64,000 bases of DNA from Teichococcus aerophilus (GCF_014490485.1 NZ_JACTVA010000006.1:62001-126000); one strand, 5' to 3'; counted from the stretch's first letter, positions 51,859 through 61,590 are shown. Numbers and translations: made by a program. Notes: a model not told the origin generated them from the letters alone.

Positions 51859-52932
51859 TCACGCAGCGGCGGGGCGCAGTGGGGCGGCCCCGGCGGCGGG
51901 GGGCATGGCGGGTGTCAGCGTCTCGCGGAAGCGGGCGGCGCAGGCGGCCCAGGACCAGCCTTCGGCGTAGCGGCGGCAGGCCGCCGGGTCGGCCTCCAGC
52001 GCCTTCAGGCAGGCGGCGCGCAGGTCTTCGTCCAGCGCCCCGACCGGTTGCGGCGCGGTGCCGATGACGTCGATCGGCCCGGTCACCGGAAAGGCGGCGA
52101 CGGGCGTGCCGGCGGCCAGCGCCTCCAGCAGCACCAGGCCGAACGTGTCGGTACGGGAGGGAAAGACGAAGACATCGGCGCCGGCATAGGCGGCGGCGAG
52201 CTTGCCGTTCTCCAGCCGCCCGGTGAAATGTGCCCGCGGGTACTTCGCCTGCAGCGCGGCGCGCTGCGGGCCATCCCCCACCACCGCCTTGCTGCCGGGC
52301 AGGTCGAGCGCCAGGAAGGCCTCGATGTTCTTCTCCACCGCGATGCGGCCGGCATAGAGGAACACCGGGCGGGGCAGCCCGTCCCAGGCCGCGCGCGGCT
52401 GCGGCTTGAAGCGTTCCAGGTCCACGCCGCGGGACCAGGGGGCAAGGTTGTGGAAGCCGCGTTCCTCCATCTCCCGCGCCAGGGAGGGCGTGGCGACCAG
52501 CACGGCGGAGGATGGGCGGTGGAAGTGCCGCATCAGTGCCCAGCTCCACGCTTTCGGAACCTTCGTGCGGGCATGCACGTAGTCCGGGAAGCGGGTGTGG
52601 AAGGAGGTGGTGAAGCGCCAGCCGCGGCGCAGGCAGATGGCGCGGGCCGCCCAGCCCAGCGGGCCCTCGGTGGCAATGTGCACGGCATCCGGGCGGAATG
52701 CGTCCATCAGCCGCGCCAGGCGGCGGCGAGGCAGCAACGCCAAGCGGATCTCGGCATACCCCGGCGTGGCGATAGTGGGGAAGCGCTCGGGCCCGATCAC
52801 CTCCACCGTGTCACCGCCGGCACGGAGATGGTCCACCACGACGGAGAGGGTACGGACCACGCCGTTCACCTGCGGGAACCAGGCGTCGGAGATGATGAGG
52901 AGGCGGGTGGGTACGCCGGGCTGCATCGTCAC
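51859..52932 (-). CDS. MgtA-like glycosyltransferase family 4 protein
   Basis: A 357-residue GT-B transferase of the type that glycosylates membrane lipids (alpha-mannosyl/glucuronosyl diacylglycerol enzymes). Motifs: ISDAWFPQVNGVVRTLSVVV, FTTSFHTRFPDYV, PWSRGVDLERFKP, LYAGRIAVEKNIEAFL, and DTFGLVLLEALAAGTPVAAFPV (E-x7-E). The GTG start at 52932 overlaps the upstream phosphoesterase stop (GTGA). It is in one unit with a lipid phosphoesterase and a lipid methyltransferase. Confidence 0.88.
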   Translation of the reverse strand: MTMQPGVPTRLLIISDAWFPQVNGVVRTLSVVVDHLRAGGDTVEVIGPERFPTIATPGYAEIRLALLPRRRLARLMDAFRPDAVHIATEGPLGWAARAICLRRGWRFTTSFHTRFPDYVHARTKVPKAWSWALMRHFHRPSSAVLVATPSLAREMEERGFHNLAPWSRGVDLERFKPQPRAAWDGLPRPVFLYAGRIAVEKNIEAFLALDLPGSKAVVGDGPQRAALQAKYPRAHFTGRLENGKLAAAYAGADVFVFPSRTDTFGLVLLEALAAGTPVAAFPVTGPIDVIGTAPQPVGALDEDLRAACLKALEADPAACRRYAEGWSWAACAARFRETLTPAMPPAAGAAPLRPAAA

Positions 52933-53774
52933 GCGGGCAGCGACAGGCGCGGCTCGGGCGCCGGCAGCGGGGGAAGGGAGTGGGACATGCGAAGCTCCGC
53001 CGCCCAGTCGAGAAGTTCGAAGCGCCCATCGGCATGTTCGACCAGCGCGGTGCAGCTTTCCACCCAGTCGCCGTCATTCATGTAGGCGATGCCGCCGATG
53101 TCGCGCATCTCGGCATGGTGGATGTGGCCGCAGATGACGCCGTGGTGGCCGTGGCGCCGCGCCTCGGCGGCCAGCGCCGTCTCGAAGCGGTCGATCGCCT
53201 TGACGGCTTCCTTGACCTGCCGCTTTAGCCACTGGCTGAGCGACCAGTAGGGATAGCCCAGCTTGCGGCGCAGCCCGTTGAACCAGCGGTTGAGGCCGAG
53301 TGCCATGGTGTAGGCACTGTCCCCCAGCAGGGCCAGGAAGCGGTAGTAGCGCACCACGCTGTCGAACTCGTCGCCATGCATGACCAGGAAGCTGCGGCCA
53401 TCGGCGGCGGTGTGTACCGCCTGCAGCGCCAGCTTCACCCCCGCCACTTCCAGCCCCAGCCAGGAGCGGAAGATCTCGTCGTGGTTGCCGGGGATGTAGG
53501 TGACGGCGGTGCCGGAGCGGGCCAGCTTCATGATGAGGCGCAGCACCTCGTCATGATGCGCGTCCCAGTACCAGGTCTTCTTCAGCCGCCAGCCATCGAC
53601 GATGTCGCCGACGAGGTAGAGATGCTCGCATTCGACGCCGCGCAGGAAATCCGCCAGGAACTCCGCCCGGCAGCCGCGCGTGCCGAGATGGGCATCGGAG
53701 ATGAAGACGCTGCGGTAGCGGCGCTTCGAGCCCCGCTCATGGAACAGCGACTGGCTCGCTGGGCTCTGGTGCAT
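52929..53774 (-). CDS. LpxH-like metallophosphoesterase (UDP-2,3-diacylglucosamine diphosphatase-like)
   Basis: A 281-residue calcineurin-like phosphoesterase. The dimetal motifs are all present: FISDAHLG, LVGDIVDGW, IPGNHDE, MHGDEFD and CGHIHHAEM. This group is annotated as UDP-2,3-diacylglucosamine diphosphatase of lipid A synthesis, but members vary, and the genomic link with an MgtA-like glycosyltransferase could instead mean glycolipid metabolism. ATG 53774 starts the reading frame; first gene of the lipid unit. Confidence 0.85.
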   Translation of the reverse strand: MHQSPASQSLFHERGSKRRYRSVFISDAHLGTRGCRAEFLADFLRGVECEHLYLVGDIVDGWRLKKTWYWDAHHDEVLRLIMKLARSGTAVTYIPGNHDEIFRSWLGLEVAGVKLALQAVHTAADGRSFLVMHGDEFDSVVRYYRFLALLGDSAYTMALGLNRWFNGLRRKLGYPYWSLSQWLKRQVKEAVKAIDRFETALAAEARRHGHHGVICGHIHHAEMRDIGGIAYMNDGDWVESCTALVEHADGRFELLDWAAELRMSHSLPPLPAPEPRLSLPA

Positions 53775-54027
53775 GGGGCATTCCCGCGCTGCGATGGCGC
53801 CTGGATACCGGCGAACTCGATAAAAGGGCGTGACGGTTTTCTGAAATCGCCCGGCAGGATGCGGCGTGCGGCCGCCGTGTGGTCTAGAGACTGCTGCGGA
53901 GATCTGCCGGGCCGGTCACAACGGCCTCTCCCGCGCCGGCTTCGCCAGATATCCCGCCGGCACGGGAAACCCCGGCTGTGCCCTCGGCCGGCAGAGGTCC
54001 GAAACAGTTCCTGGGTGACGCGCGCGC

Positions 54028-54924
54028 ATGCTCATCGTCTTCAATCCGGCCGCCGGCAGCCGGCGCCGCTCCCGCCTCGATCGTGCCCTGGCCCTGCTGC
54101 CCGGCGCGCGGCTGGCCGAGACCCATGGGCCCAGCCATGCCGAGGCGCTGGCCCGCCAGGCCGCCGCCGCCGGCGAGGATTGCGTGGTGGCCGCCGGCGG
54201 CGATGGCACCATTGCCGAAGTGGCGGCCGGGCTGGTCGGCAGCCAGACCGCGCTGGGCATCCTGCCGCTGGGCACCGCCAACGTGCTGGCGCTGGAACTC
54301 CGCCTGCCCCGCCAGCCGGAGGAGGCAGCCCGCGCCCTGCTGACCGGGCAGGACACGGCGCTGTGGCCCGGCATCGCCCGCTTCGGCAGCGGCCAGTCCC
54401 GCCTGTTCGTGCAAATGCTGGGCGCCGGGTTCGACGCCATGGTGGTGCGCAACCTGGACCTGCGGCTGAAGCGCCGCGCCGGCCGCGCCGCCTATGTCTG
54501 GCAAGCGGCGCGGGAACTGCCCCGCTACCGGTTCCGGCCTATCCAGGCCGTGCTGGATGGCGGCGCCCCCATGCCCGCCAGCGCCCTGGTGGTGACCAAG
54601 GGCCGCCTCTACGCTGGCCCCTTCCGCCTTGCCCCCGGTGCCACGCCGCTGCGCCCTGGCTTCCACGTGGCACTGATCGGCGGCGGCGCCCTGCACGCCG
54701 CCATGGCCGGCGCGCTGCTGCCGCTGGGCCTGCTGCCGCACCTGCCCGGTCTGGTGCTGCACCAGGCCTCCCGGATTGCCCTCCGCGGCGAAGACGTGCC
54801 GACGCAGATGGATGGCGACGTGACCGGCGACCTGCCAGTGACCATCGACGACGCCCCGGCACCCCTGCGGGTCCGCTTGCCTGCGGGGTCGGGGACGGAG
54901 CATGGGAGGAAGGCTGGGGAATGA
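54028..54924 (+). CDS. Diacylglycerol/lipid kinase family protein (YegS/DagK-like)
   Basis: A 298-residue ATP-dependent lipid kinase. The N-terminal domain has FNPAAGSRRR and the nucleotide loop GGDGT (57-61), then LGILPLGTANVLALELRLP; the C-terminal domain has AGFDAMVV and a closing DGDVTGDLPVTI. Likely recycles or phosphorylates a diacylglycerol-type lipid. The last codons (from about 54906) lie in the left end of element A13, so the extreme C-terminus is repeat-derived. Divergent from the LpxH-like gene. Confidence 0.87.
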   Translation: MLIVFNPAAGSRRRSRLDRALALLPGARLAETHGPSHAEALARQAAAAGEDCVVAAGGDGTIAEVAAGLVGSQTALGILPLGTANVLALELRLPRQPEEAARALLTGQDTALWPGIARFGSGQSRLFVQMLGAGFDAMVVRNLDLRLKRRAGRAAYVWQAARELPRYRFRPIQAVLDGGAPMPASALVVTKGRLYAGPFRLAPGATPLRPGFHVALIGGGALHAAMAGALLPLGLLPHLPGLVLHQASRIALRGEDVPTQMDGDVTGDLPVTIDDAPAPLRVRLPAGSGTEHGRKAGE

Positions 54925-55144
54925 ATTCCCCAGACCCCATCTTTTTTCTTCGAGTTTGGCGAAGCGCTGCAGGACTGAGAGTGGCGCTGCTTGATGATAT
55001 TCAAAATGGGCCACGCGGGCTGAACCGTCAGTCGCCGCAGGTCCAGGACCTCCGGCCATCTCTCAGCACTGCCGGTTCAACAGCCCCACGCAGAAAACTC
55101 GAAAAAAGAAAAGATGGGGTCCGGGGAATTCCTTCCCCGGCCTT
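54906..55144. repeat. Paired terminator-like element A13 (overlaps a CDS end)
   Basis: The left hairpin CTGGGGAA-TGAA-TTCCCCAG begins inside the lipid-kinase gene and contains its stop codon; the right end is the CCGG form, 35 bp from the PhnD-like stop. The interior matches A12 in orientation (TTGATGATATTC, GGGCTGAACCGTCAGTCGCC). Confidence 0.9.
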
Positions 55145-55179
55145 CTCCTTCCCTTTCTGAACACCGCGCGTCGGGCCGC

Positions 55180-56157
55180 TCAGCGGCGCCGGCGTTGTTG
55201 GGCTTCTTCCTGGCGCATTTCCACGAACACCGCATAGTCGGCGTGGCTGGTGCGGGACCAGCCGACGGCGCTGCCGCGTTCCACGGCCTTGTGGATGTCC
55301 GGGTGTGCGGCGGGCAGGGCCAGGTGGAAGGCGACCATGTCTTCCTTGAAGGCCGCCGGCAGGTCGGACCGCACGACGATCGGCCCGTTCTGGATGGGGC
55401 GGGAGGTCCAGATGACGCGCAGGTCCTTCACGTCCAGCATGCCCTTCTCGACCGCGGCCCGCAGGGTGCCGCGCGTGTAGGGGTATTCGCCCTGGCCGGA
55501 GACCCAGGTGACGCCGGCGTCGTATTGCTTCTGCAGCACCGCCACCAGCGCCTGGTCGTGCCCGCCGCCGAAGCCGGTGCGGGAGAAGAACTGCCCGGGC
55601 TCGGGGTTGATGCCGGCGGCGCGCAGCTCGGCGCGCGGGATCAGGTAGCCGGAGGCGCTGTTGGGGTCCGCCCAGGCGATGGAGTGGCCGCGCATCTGTT
55701 CCAGGCTGGTGATGCCGGAATCGGCGCGGACATACATGACGGCGACATAGGCGGTGGAGCCGTCCTGCTCCCGCGTCACCAGGAGGGGCTCGACACCGCC
55801 ATTGGTATCCATCCACACGCCGGCATAGGCGGCGGGGGACATGTTGGCGATTTCCAGCTGCTTGGCGGCGAAGGCCTGCTGCACGCCGCCATAGTCGCTG
55901 GCGAAGTACAGGCGGGCGGGGACCTGAAAGGTATCCTCGAACAGCTTGGCGTAGGCGCCGTAGCGGCCGAGGCGGTCGCTCTCCGACTCCCCGCCGAGCA
56001 CGCCGATGCGGATCTGCGGCACCTGGGTGGCCCAGGGGCGCTTGCCGGGCGCCGGCATGGCGGGTGGTGCGGCGGTTTGGGCGCGGGCCGGGCTGGCAGG
56101 GGCCAGGGCGGTGCCGGCGGCGAGGCCGGTCAGGGCAAGCAGTGCGCGTCGTTGCAT
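55180..56157 (-). CDS. Phosphonate-type ABC transporter substrate-binding protein (PhnD-like)
   Basis: A 325-residue periplasmic protein. The N-terminus (MQRRALLALTGLAAGTALAP ... ARAQ) is a signal peptide. The mature part fits the PhnD/SsuA-like family: IRIGVLGGESESDRLGRYG, YASDYGGVQQAF, LEIANMSPAAYAG, SIAWADPNSASGYLIPRAEL and HDQALVAVLQKQYDAGVTW. ATG 56157 has GGAG upstream. No permease or ATPase gene is adjacent, so it is an orphan in this window. It could bind phosphonate, phosphite or another oxyanion. Confidence 0.87.
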   Translation of the reverse strand: MQRRALLALTGLAAGTALAPASPARAQTAAPPAMPAPGKRPWATQVPQIRIGVLGGESESDRLGRYGAYAKLFEDTFQVPARLYFASDYGGVQQAFAAKQLEIANMSPAAYAGVWMDTNGGVEPLLVTREQDGSTAYVAVMYVRADSGITSLEQMRGHSIAWADPNSASGYLIPRAELRAAGINPEPGQFFSRTGFGGGHDQALVAVLQKQYDAGVTWVSGQGEYPYTRGTLRAAVEKGMLDVKDLRVIWTSRPIQNGPIVVRSDLPAAFKEDMVAFHLALPAAHPDIHKAVERGSAVGWSRTSHADYAVFVEMRQEEAQQRRRR

Positions 56158-56338
56158 GAAGGGCACTCCGGGTGCGCGGGAGGGGTTGTGGCAGGAGGAT
56201 GACGGAATTCTTTCACCCTCCGCAACGGGCATGTCCTGGCTTCGTTACGCCTGGGCCGCCTGGCGGGCGGGGCTGGCATGCAACCCAACGAAACGGTGCT
56301 TCGCTCCCCGGTACGCATGGGTGTAAGGGGGGGACGCC

Positions 56339-58939
56339 ATGGTATCGAATGAACTCCGCGCCGGCCGTCCCCTGGTCGGTGACCGCGCTTCCGCGACGCC
56401 CGAAGTCCCGCCGCCGCCGACACCTCCGGGTGGCCGGCCGCCGGGGGGGCGGCCTCCGCGCGCGCCACGGGGCGGGGGGGGCGGCTTCGGCCGCTGGATG
56501 CGGCGGCTGATGGGCTGGGGCCTCTCGCTGGGCCTGGCGCTGGCGGTCATTGCCGGCATTGCCGCCTACGGCGTGTACCAGACCGCCGGGAAGGACCTGC
56601 CGGCGCATGCCTGGCTGGCCGACTACCAGCCCCCGCAGATGAGCCGCATGTACGCCGCCGATTCCCGCCTGATGGCGGAGATGGCGCTGGAACGCCGCGT
56701 GTTCCTGCCGATCGATGCCATCCCGAAGCGGGTGCAGGAAGCCTTCATCGCGGCGGAGGACCAGCGGTTCTGGAGCCACCATGGCGTGGACCCGGTCGGC
56801 CTGGCGCGCGCGGTGGTGACCAACCTGGAAGGCATGGGCAGCGGGCGGCGGGCCATCGGCGCCTCCACCATCACCCAGCAGGTCGCCAAGAACATGCTGG
56901 TCGGCAACGACCGGACCATGATGCGCAAGGTGCGGGAGGCGATCCTGTCCTTCCGGCTGGAAAGCGCCATGTCCAAGCAGCGCATCCTGGAGATCTACCT
57001 CAACGAGATCTTCCTGGGGCAGCAGGCCTATGGCGTCGCCTCGGCGGCGATGAACTACTTCAACAAGGGGCTGGATGAGCTGACGCTCAGCGAGACGGCC
57101 TTCCTGGCCGCCCTGCCCAAGGCACCGAACAACCTGAACCCCACCCGGTACCCGGACGCCGCCCGCGCGCGCCGGGACTACGTGCTGGACCGCATGGTGG
57201 AGGATGGCGCGGCCACCGCCGCCGAGGCCGCCGCCGCGAAGCAGGAGCCGATCGTCGTCCGTGGCCGGCAGCGGCCGGACATGCTGGCTACCGGCCAGTA
57301 CTTCACCGAGGAAGTGCGGCGCGACCTGGTGGCCCGCTTCGGCCAGGACCAGACCACGATGGGCGGGCTGGTGGTCCGCACCAGCATGGAGCCCGAGCTG
57401 CAGGCCGCCACCGAGGAAGCCCTGCGCGAGGGCCTGACCAGCTACGACCGCCGCCGCGGCGGCTGGCGTGGCCCGGTGGCGAAGATTTCCGCCGCCGCGA
57501 CCGAGTGGATGCCGCAGCTGGAGGCTACGACCCGCCCGCCCGGCGCCCAGCCGGACTGGAAGCTGGCCGTGGTGCTCTCGGTCGAAGGCCGCAGCGCCCG
57601 CGTGGCGTGGCTGGAGCGGCCGACCGACGGCCGCCCCGCCCAGCCGCGCCAGGGTACGCTGAATTTCGAGGATTTCTCTGGCTGGGCCCGCCCGGTCAAC
57701 GCCCAGGGCCGCATCGGCGGCGCGCCGCGCCGGGTGCAGGACGTGATGAATGTCGGCGACGTGGTGATGGTGGAGAACCAGCCCGCCCGCCCGGCCGAGG
57801 GCCGGACCCCGGCGCGGCCGGAACGCCTCTCGCTCCGCCAGATACCCAAGGTGCAGGGCGCCGTGGTGGCGCTGGACCCGGCGACGGGCCGCGTGCTGGC
57901 CATGGCCGGCGGCTACAGCTTCGAGCAGAGCTGGTTCAACCGCGCCACGCAGGCGATGCGCCAGCCCGGCTCCTCCTTCAAGCCGTTCGTCTATCTGCCG
58001 GCGCTGGAGATGGGCATCCCGCCCAACCAGCGCCTGCTGGACGCGCCGATCGAGATCATGACGCCGCAGGGCATGTGGCGCCCCGGCAACTACAGCCGCA
58101 ACACCAACGGCATGGTGACGATGCGGACGGCGCTGGAGAAGTCGCTCAACCTCGTCACCATCCGGCTGGCGCAGGAGATCGGCATCGACAAGGTGGCGGA
58201 TGCCGCCGCGCGCTTCGGCATCATCCCCAACATGCCGCGCGTGCTGGCCATGTCCCTTGGCGCTGGCGAGACGACGGTGCTGCGCATGGCCGCCGGCTAT
58301 GCCAGCTTCGTCAATGGCGGCAAGGCCGTGGCGCCGACGCTGATCGACAGCGTGCAGGACCGCTTCGGCCGCGTCGTCTGGCGCGCCGACAACCGCCGCT
58401 GCGAGGGTTGCGGCAGTGCCGCCAGCGCCCAGCCGCCGACCCTGGTGGATGAGCGCCGGCAGATCACCGACCCCATCGCCGCCTACCAGATGGTCTCCCT
58501 GCTGCAGGGCGTGGTGCAGCGGGGTACTGGCACGCGCGCCGGCGCCGGGCTGAACCGCCCCATCGCCGGCAAGTCCGGCACCACCAACGACTACATGGAT
58601 AACTGGTTCGTCGGCTTCACGCCGGAGATCGTCGTCGCGGTCTGGGTGGGCTTCGATGAGCCGCACAGCCTGGGCGATGGCGAGACCGGCGGCGGCAACG
58701 CGGCGCCGATCTTCCACGACGTCATTGCCGCCGCGCTGCGGAACAGCCCGCCAGTGCCGTTCCGCGCCCCGCCCGGCGTCTCCCTGGTGCGGGTACAGGC
58801 CAGCAATGGCGACACCATCCTGGAGCCCTTCCGCCCCGGCACCGAAAATGCCGCCCGCGCGCCGATCGGCGATACGGGCGAGGGGGTTGCCGCCGGGACG
58901 GCCGCCGGGGCCGATAGCTCGCTGGGCGGGCTTTACTGA
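56339..58939 (+). CDS. mrcA: Penicillin-binding protein 1A
   Basis: An 866-residue bifunctional peptidoglycan synthase. A cytosolic Pro/Gly/Arg-rich tail (residues 20-50) precedes one membrane helix (WGLSLGLALAVIAGIAAYGVY). The GT51 domain has the catalytic Glu140 in AAEDQRFWSHHGVD and ASTITQQVAKNML. An OB-like insert follows, and the transpeptidase domain has Ser545-x-x-Lys548 (GSSFKPF), the SLN motif and Lys745-Ser-Gly-Thr-Thr. This gene commonly precedes prfB in alphaproteobacteria, as here, but the gap is widened by a repeat cluster. Confidence 0.95.
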   Translation: MVSNELRAGRPLVGDRASATPEVPPPPTPPGGRPPGGRPPRAPRGGGGGFGRWMRRLMGWGLSLGLALAVIAGIAAYGVYQTAGKDLPAHAWLADYQPPQMSRMYAADSRLMAEMALERRVFLPIDAIPKRVQEAFIAAEDQRFWSHHGVDPVGLARAVVTNLEGMGSGRRAIGASTITQQVAKNMLVGNDRTMMRKVREAILSFRLESAMSKQRILEIYLNEIFLGQQAYGVASAAMNYFNKGLDELTLSETAFLAALPKAPNNLNPTRYPDAARARRDYVLDRMVEDGAATAAEAAAAKQEPIVVRGRQRPDMLATGQYFTEEVRRDLVARFGQDQTTMGGLVVRTSMEPELQAATEEALREGLTSYDRRRGGWRGPVAKISAAATEWMPQLEATTRPPGAQPDWKLAVVLSVEGRSARVAWLERPTDGRPAQPRQGTLNFEDFSGWARPVNAQGRIGGAPRRVQDVMNVGDVVMVENQPARPAEGRTPARPERLSLRQIPKVQGAVVALDPATGRVLAMAGGYSFEQSWFNRATQAMRQPGSSFKPFVYLPALEMGIPPNQRLLDAPIEIMTPQGMWRPGNYSRNTNGMVTMRTALEKSLNLVTIRLAQEIGIDKVADAAARFGIIPNMPRVLAMSLGAGETTVLRMAAGYASFVNGGKAVAPTLIDSVQDRFGRVVWRADNRRCEGCGSAASAQPPTLVDERRQITDPIAAYQMVSLLQGVVQRGTGTRAGAGLNRPIAGKSGTTNDYMDNWFVGFTPEIVVAVWVGFDEPHSLGDGETGGGNAAPIFHDVIAAALRNSPPVPFRAPPGVSLVRVQASNGDTILEPFRPGTENAARAPIGDTGEGVAAGTAAGADSSLGGLY

Positions 58940-58960
58940 GGGAGCTTCAGCTTCCGGAGG

Positions 58961-59397
58961 GTAAGGCCGGGGGAAGGAATTCCCCCGGACCCCCATCTTC
59001 TTTTTGCGGGTTTTTGCCTTTGCGGCTGGGTGCCCGGCATGGTCGCACCATCGATGGCTGTCGAGACAGACCGTTCGGCGCGCTCGGCCTGTTCCATCCT
59101 CACAGGCGCTGACGGTTGCGCAGGCCCGGAACGCCGGGCGCCGCCTGGCGCCTACCGACATTCGGCGCGCGACAGGAGGGAAGGTCAGGGAAAAGAATTC
59201 TCCTGCGTAAACGTATACGTTTACGCCATCTTTTTCCTGTCAGTCGGTGGGGGCCACCTGGGCTGAAGGTCCGGCCTCCAGCCGTCACGGGCCTCTGGGC
59301 GTAACCTGGGGCTCAACAGGCTGGACGCCCACTACAACCACATCCGAAATATTCACAGAAAAAAGAAGGGGTCCGGGGAATGCTTTCCCCGGCCTTC
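58961..59397. repeat. Family-A repeat cluster A14 with three ends
   Basis: A left-type end (58961-59015, CCGGGGGAA...TTCCCCCGG) lies 21 bp behind the PBP1A stop. A second left-type end (59180-59240) carries the 22-bp perfect palindrome at 59205-59226 (arm GCGTAAACGTA). A right-type end (59353-59397) is last. Two left ends and one right end suggest insertion of one copy into another, or tandem duplication with loss of an end. Confidence 0.85.
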
Positions 59398-59465
59398 CCC
59401 CGCCCCGGCCCATCCCAGGCAGGCTGCCCATTCAACTTCGGCCGCTTTTGTTCTAAAGAGCCCCC

Positions 59466-60596
59466 ATGCGCGCAGATGCCGAGGCCCTGAACGGGCAGAT
59501 CCAGGATTCCATCGCCCTGTTGCGGCGCCACCTCGACTGGGATGTGGCGCTGCGCCGGTTGGACGAGGTGAATGCCCGCGCCGAGGACCCGACGCTGTGG
59601 GACAAGCCCGACCTGGCGCAGGAGGTTATGCGCGAGCGTGGCCGCCTGGCCGACCAGATCGAGGGCGTGCAGAAGCTGGAGCAGGACGTCCGCGACGCGA
59701 TGGAACTGGTCGAGATGGCGGAGGCGGAGGGCGATGCGGCCACCGCTGATGCCGCCGTGGCCGACCTGAAGGAATTCGCCAAGGAAGCCAAGCGGCGCGA
59801 GATCGAGAGCCTGCTCTCCGGCGAGGCCGACATGCGCGACGCCTTCCTGGAAGTGAATGCCGGCGCTGGCGGGACCGAGGCGCAGGACTGGGCCCAGATG
59901 CTGCTGCGCATGTACACCCGCTGGGCCGAGAAGCGTGGCCTGAAGGTGACCATGACGGAGGAGAGCGAGGGCGAGCAGGCCGGCATCAAATCCGCCACCA
60001 TCCAGGTGACCGGGCCCAATGCCTATGGCTGGCTGAAGACCGAGAGCGGCGTGCACCGGCTGGTGCGCATCAGCCCCTTCGATGCCGCCGCCCGCCGCCA
60101 GACGAGTTTTGCGAGTGTCTATGTCTTCCCGGTGATCGACGACAAGATCGAGATCGAGATCAACCCGGCGGACTTGCGGACCGATACCTTCCGCGCCTCC
60201 GGCGCCGGTGGCCAGCACGTGAACAAGACCGAGTCGGGCGTGCGCTTCACGCATATCCCGACCGGCATCGTCGCTGCCTCCACCCAGGACCGTTCCCAGC
60301 ACCGCAACCGCGTCATCGCCATGGATATGCTGAAGGCGCGGCTCTACGAGCTGGAGCTGCGCAAGCGGGAAGAGGTCAATGCCGCCACAGAGGCCGGCAA
60401 GACCGATATCGGCTGGGGCCACCAGATCCGCTCCTACGTCCTCGCCCCCTACCAGCTGGTGAAGGACCTCCGCACCAATGTGGAGAAGGGCAACCCGGAC
60501 GCGGTGCTGGATGGCGAAATCGACGACTTCATGGCCGCCGCCCTGGCCAGCCGCGTCGGTGCCACCCGCAGCGAGGCCAGCGCGAACGCGCGCTGA
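59466..60596 (+). CDS. prfB: Peptide chain release factor 2
   Basis: A 376-residue class I release factor reading UGA/UAA. The codon-recognition motif SPF is in [17 protein letters not shown], and the GGQ motif is at residues 248-250 ([15 protein letters not shown]). The frame is continuous through the site where many prfB genes have a +1 programmed frameshift (here LRRHLDWD), so no autoregulatory frameshift is present. ATG 59466 gives normal length. ung follows 20 bp later. Confidence 0.96.
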   Translation: MRADAEALNGQIQDSIALLRRHLDWDVALRRLDEVNARAEDPTLWDKPDLAQEVMRERGRLADQIEGVQKLEQDVRDAMELVEMAEAEGDAATADAAVADLKEFAKEAKRREIESLLSGEADMRDAFLEVNAGAGGTEAQDWAQMLLRMYTRWAEKRGLKVTMTEESEGEQAGIKSATIQVTGPNAYGWLKTESGVHRLVRISPFDAAARRQTSFASVYVFPVIDDKIEIEINPADLRTDTFRASGAGGQHVNKTESGVRFTHIPTGIVAASTQDRSQHRNRVIAMDMLKARLYELELRKREEVNAATEAGKTDIGWGHQIRSYVLAPYQLVKDLRTNVEKGNPDAVLDGEIDDFMAAALASRVGATRSEASANAR

Positions 60597-60616
60597 CCCG
60601 GCGCGCGGCCACGCCG

Positions 60617-61330
60617 ATGACGGATGCATCCTGGAGCGCCGACCTCGCCGCGCTGCCACCCTGCTGGCAGGTCGCCCTCCGCGCTGAGTTCGAGGCGCCC
60701 ACTATGCGCGCCCTGGCGGCGTTCCTGGCCGCCGAGCGCGCGGCGGGCAAGCACATCTTCCCCGCAGCGGCGCTGACCTTCGCCGCGCTGCGCCGCACGC
60801 CACTGGATGCGGTGAAGGCGGTCATCCTGGGGCAGGACCCGTATCACCGGCCCGGCCAGGCTATGGGGCTGTCCTTCTCGGTGCCGGAGGGGGTGCGGAT
60901 TCCACCCTCGCTGCGGAACATCCACAAGGAACTGGCGGCCGATTGCGGCGTGGCGATACCGCCGCATGGCTGCCTGACGGACTGGGCCGACCGGGGTGTG
61001 CTGCTGCTCAACACCGCGCTCTCGGTCGAAGAAGGCAAGGCGGGCAGCCACGCCCGCGCCGGCTGGCACGTGTTCACCGACCGGGTGATCCAGGCGGTGA
61101 ATGCGGGGCCGGCGCCGGTCGCCTTCATCCTCTGGGGCGGGCACGCGCGGAAGAAGGCGGCCATGGTGGATACGGCGCGGCACCTGGTGCTGGAATCGGA
61201 CCACCCTTCGCCCCTGGCCGCCGCCCGCGGCGCCAGCAGCCTGCGGCCGTTCGCCGGCTCCCGCCCCTTCAGCCAGGCGAATGCCTTTCTGGAGAGCCAG
61301 GGGCGTGGCGGCATCGACTGGCGGCTGTAG
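60617..61330 (+). CDS. ung: Uracil-DNA glycosylase
   Basis: A 237-residue family 1 UDG removing uracil from DNA. The water-activating loop is GQDPYHRPGQAMGLSFSV with catalytic Asp74, the uracil pocket is LLLNTALSVEEG, and the Leu intercalation loop is HPSPLAA with catalytic His196. The ATG start at 60617 lies 20 bp after prfB, so the two are probably co-transcribed. Element A15 begins 44 bp after the stop. Confidence 0.96.
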   Translation: MTDASWSADLAALPPCWQVALRAEFEAPTMRALAAFLAAERAAGKHIFPAAALTFAALRRTPLDAVKAVILGQDPYHRPGQAMGLSFSVPEGVRIPPSLRNIHKELAADCGVAIPPHGCLTDWADRGVLLLNTALSVEEGKAGSHARAGWHVFTDRVIQAVNAGPAPVAFILWGGHARKKAAMVDTARHLVLESDHPSPLAAARGASSLRPFAGSRPFSQANAFLESQGRGGIDWRL

Positions 61331-61374
61331 GCGCTGGGGGCGGGCCTTTCTCCAGGTGCTGCCATTTGAGGGAC

Positions 61375-61590
61375 AGGCCGGGGAAGGAATTCCCCGGACC
61401 CCTTCTTTTCTTTCTTCGAGACACGGGGTGGCATTGGGAGCATCGGCCTTTCAGATCTTGCCGGCTACGCACGGTTCAGACCGAGTGGTCCATGATCGTC
61501 CGCAGGGCTCCATTGGCCAGGTCCGAAGCCCGACGCTGAACTCGTAGAAAAAAGATGGGGTTTGAGGGGAATTCCTTCCCCCGAACTTCC
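61375..61590. repeat. Paired terminator-like element A15
   Basis: Left end CCGGGGAA-GGAA-TTCCCCGG with CCCCTTCTTTTCTTTCTTCGAG; right end GAGGGGAATTCCTTCCCC with the complementary A-tract. The outer flank CTGAATGTCGATCGGTCCC (about 61603) is shared with A1, A10 and A16. It lies between two plus-strand genes; its left end is placed to terminate prfB-ung transcripts. Confidence 0.88.

Noticed and set aside
59466-59600. Programmed +1 frameshift in prfB
   Set aside because: The reading frame is continuous through the region where the frameshift site occurs in other bacteria; there is no in-frame TGA.
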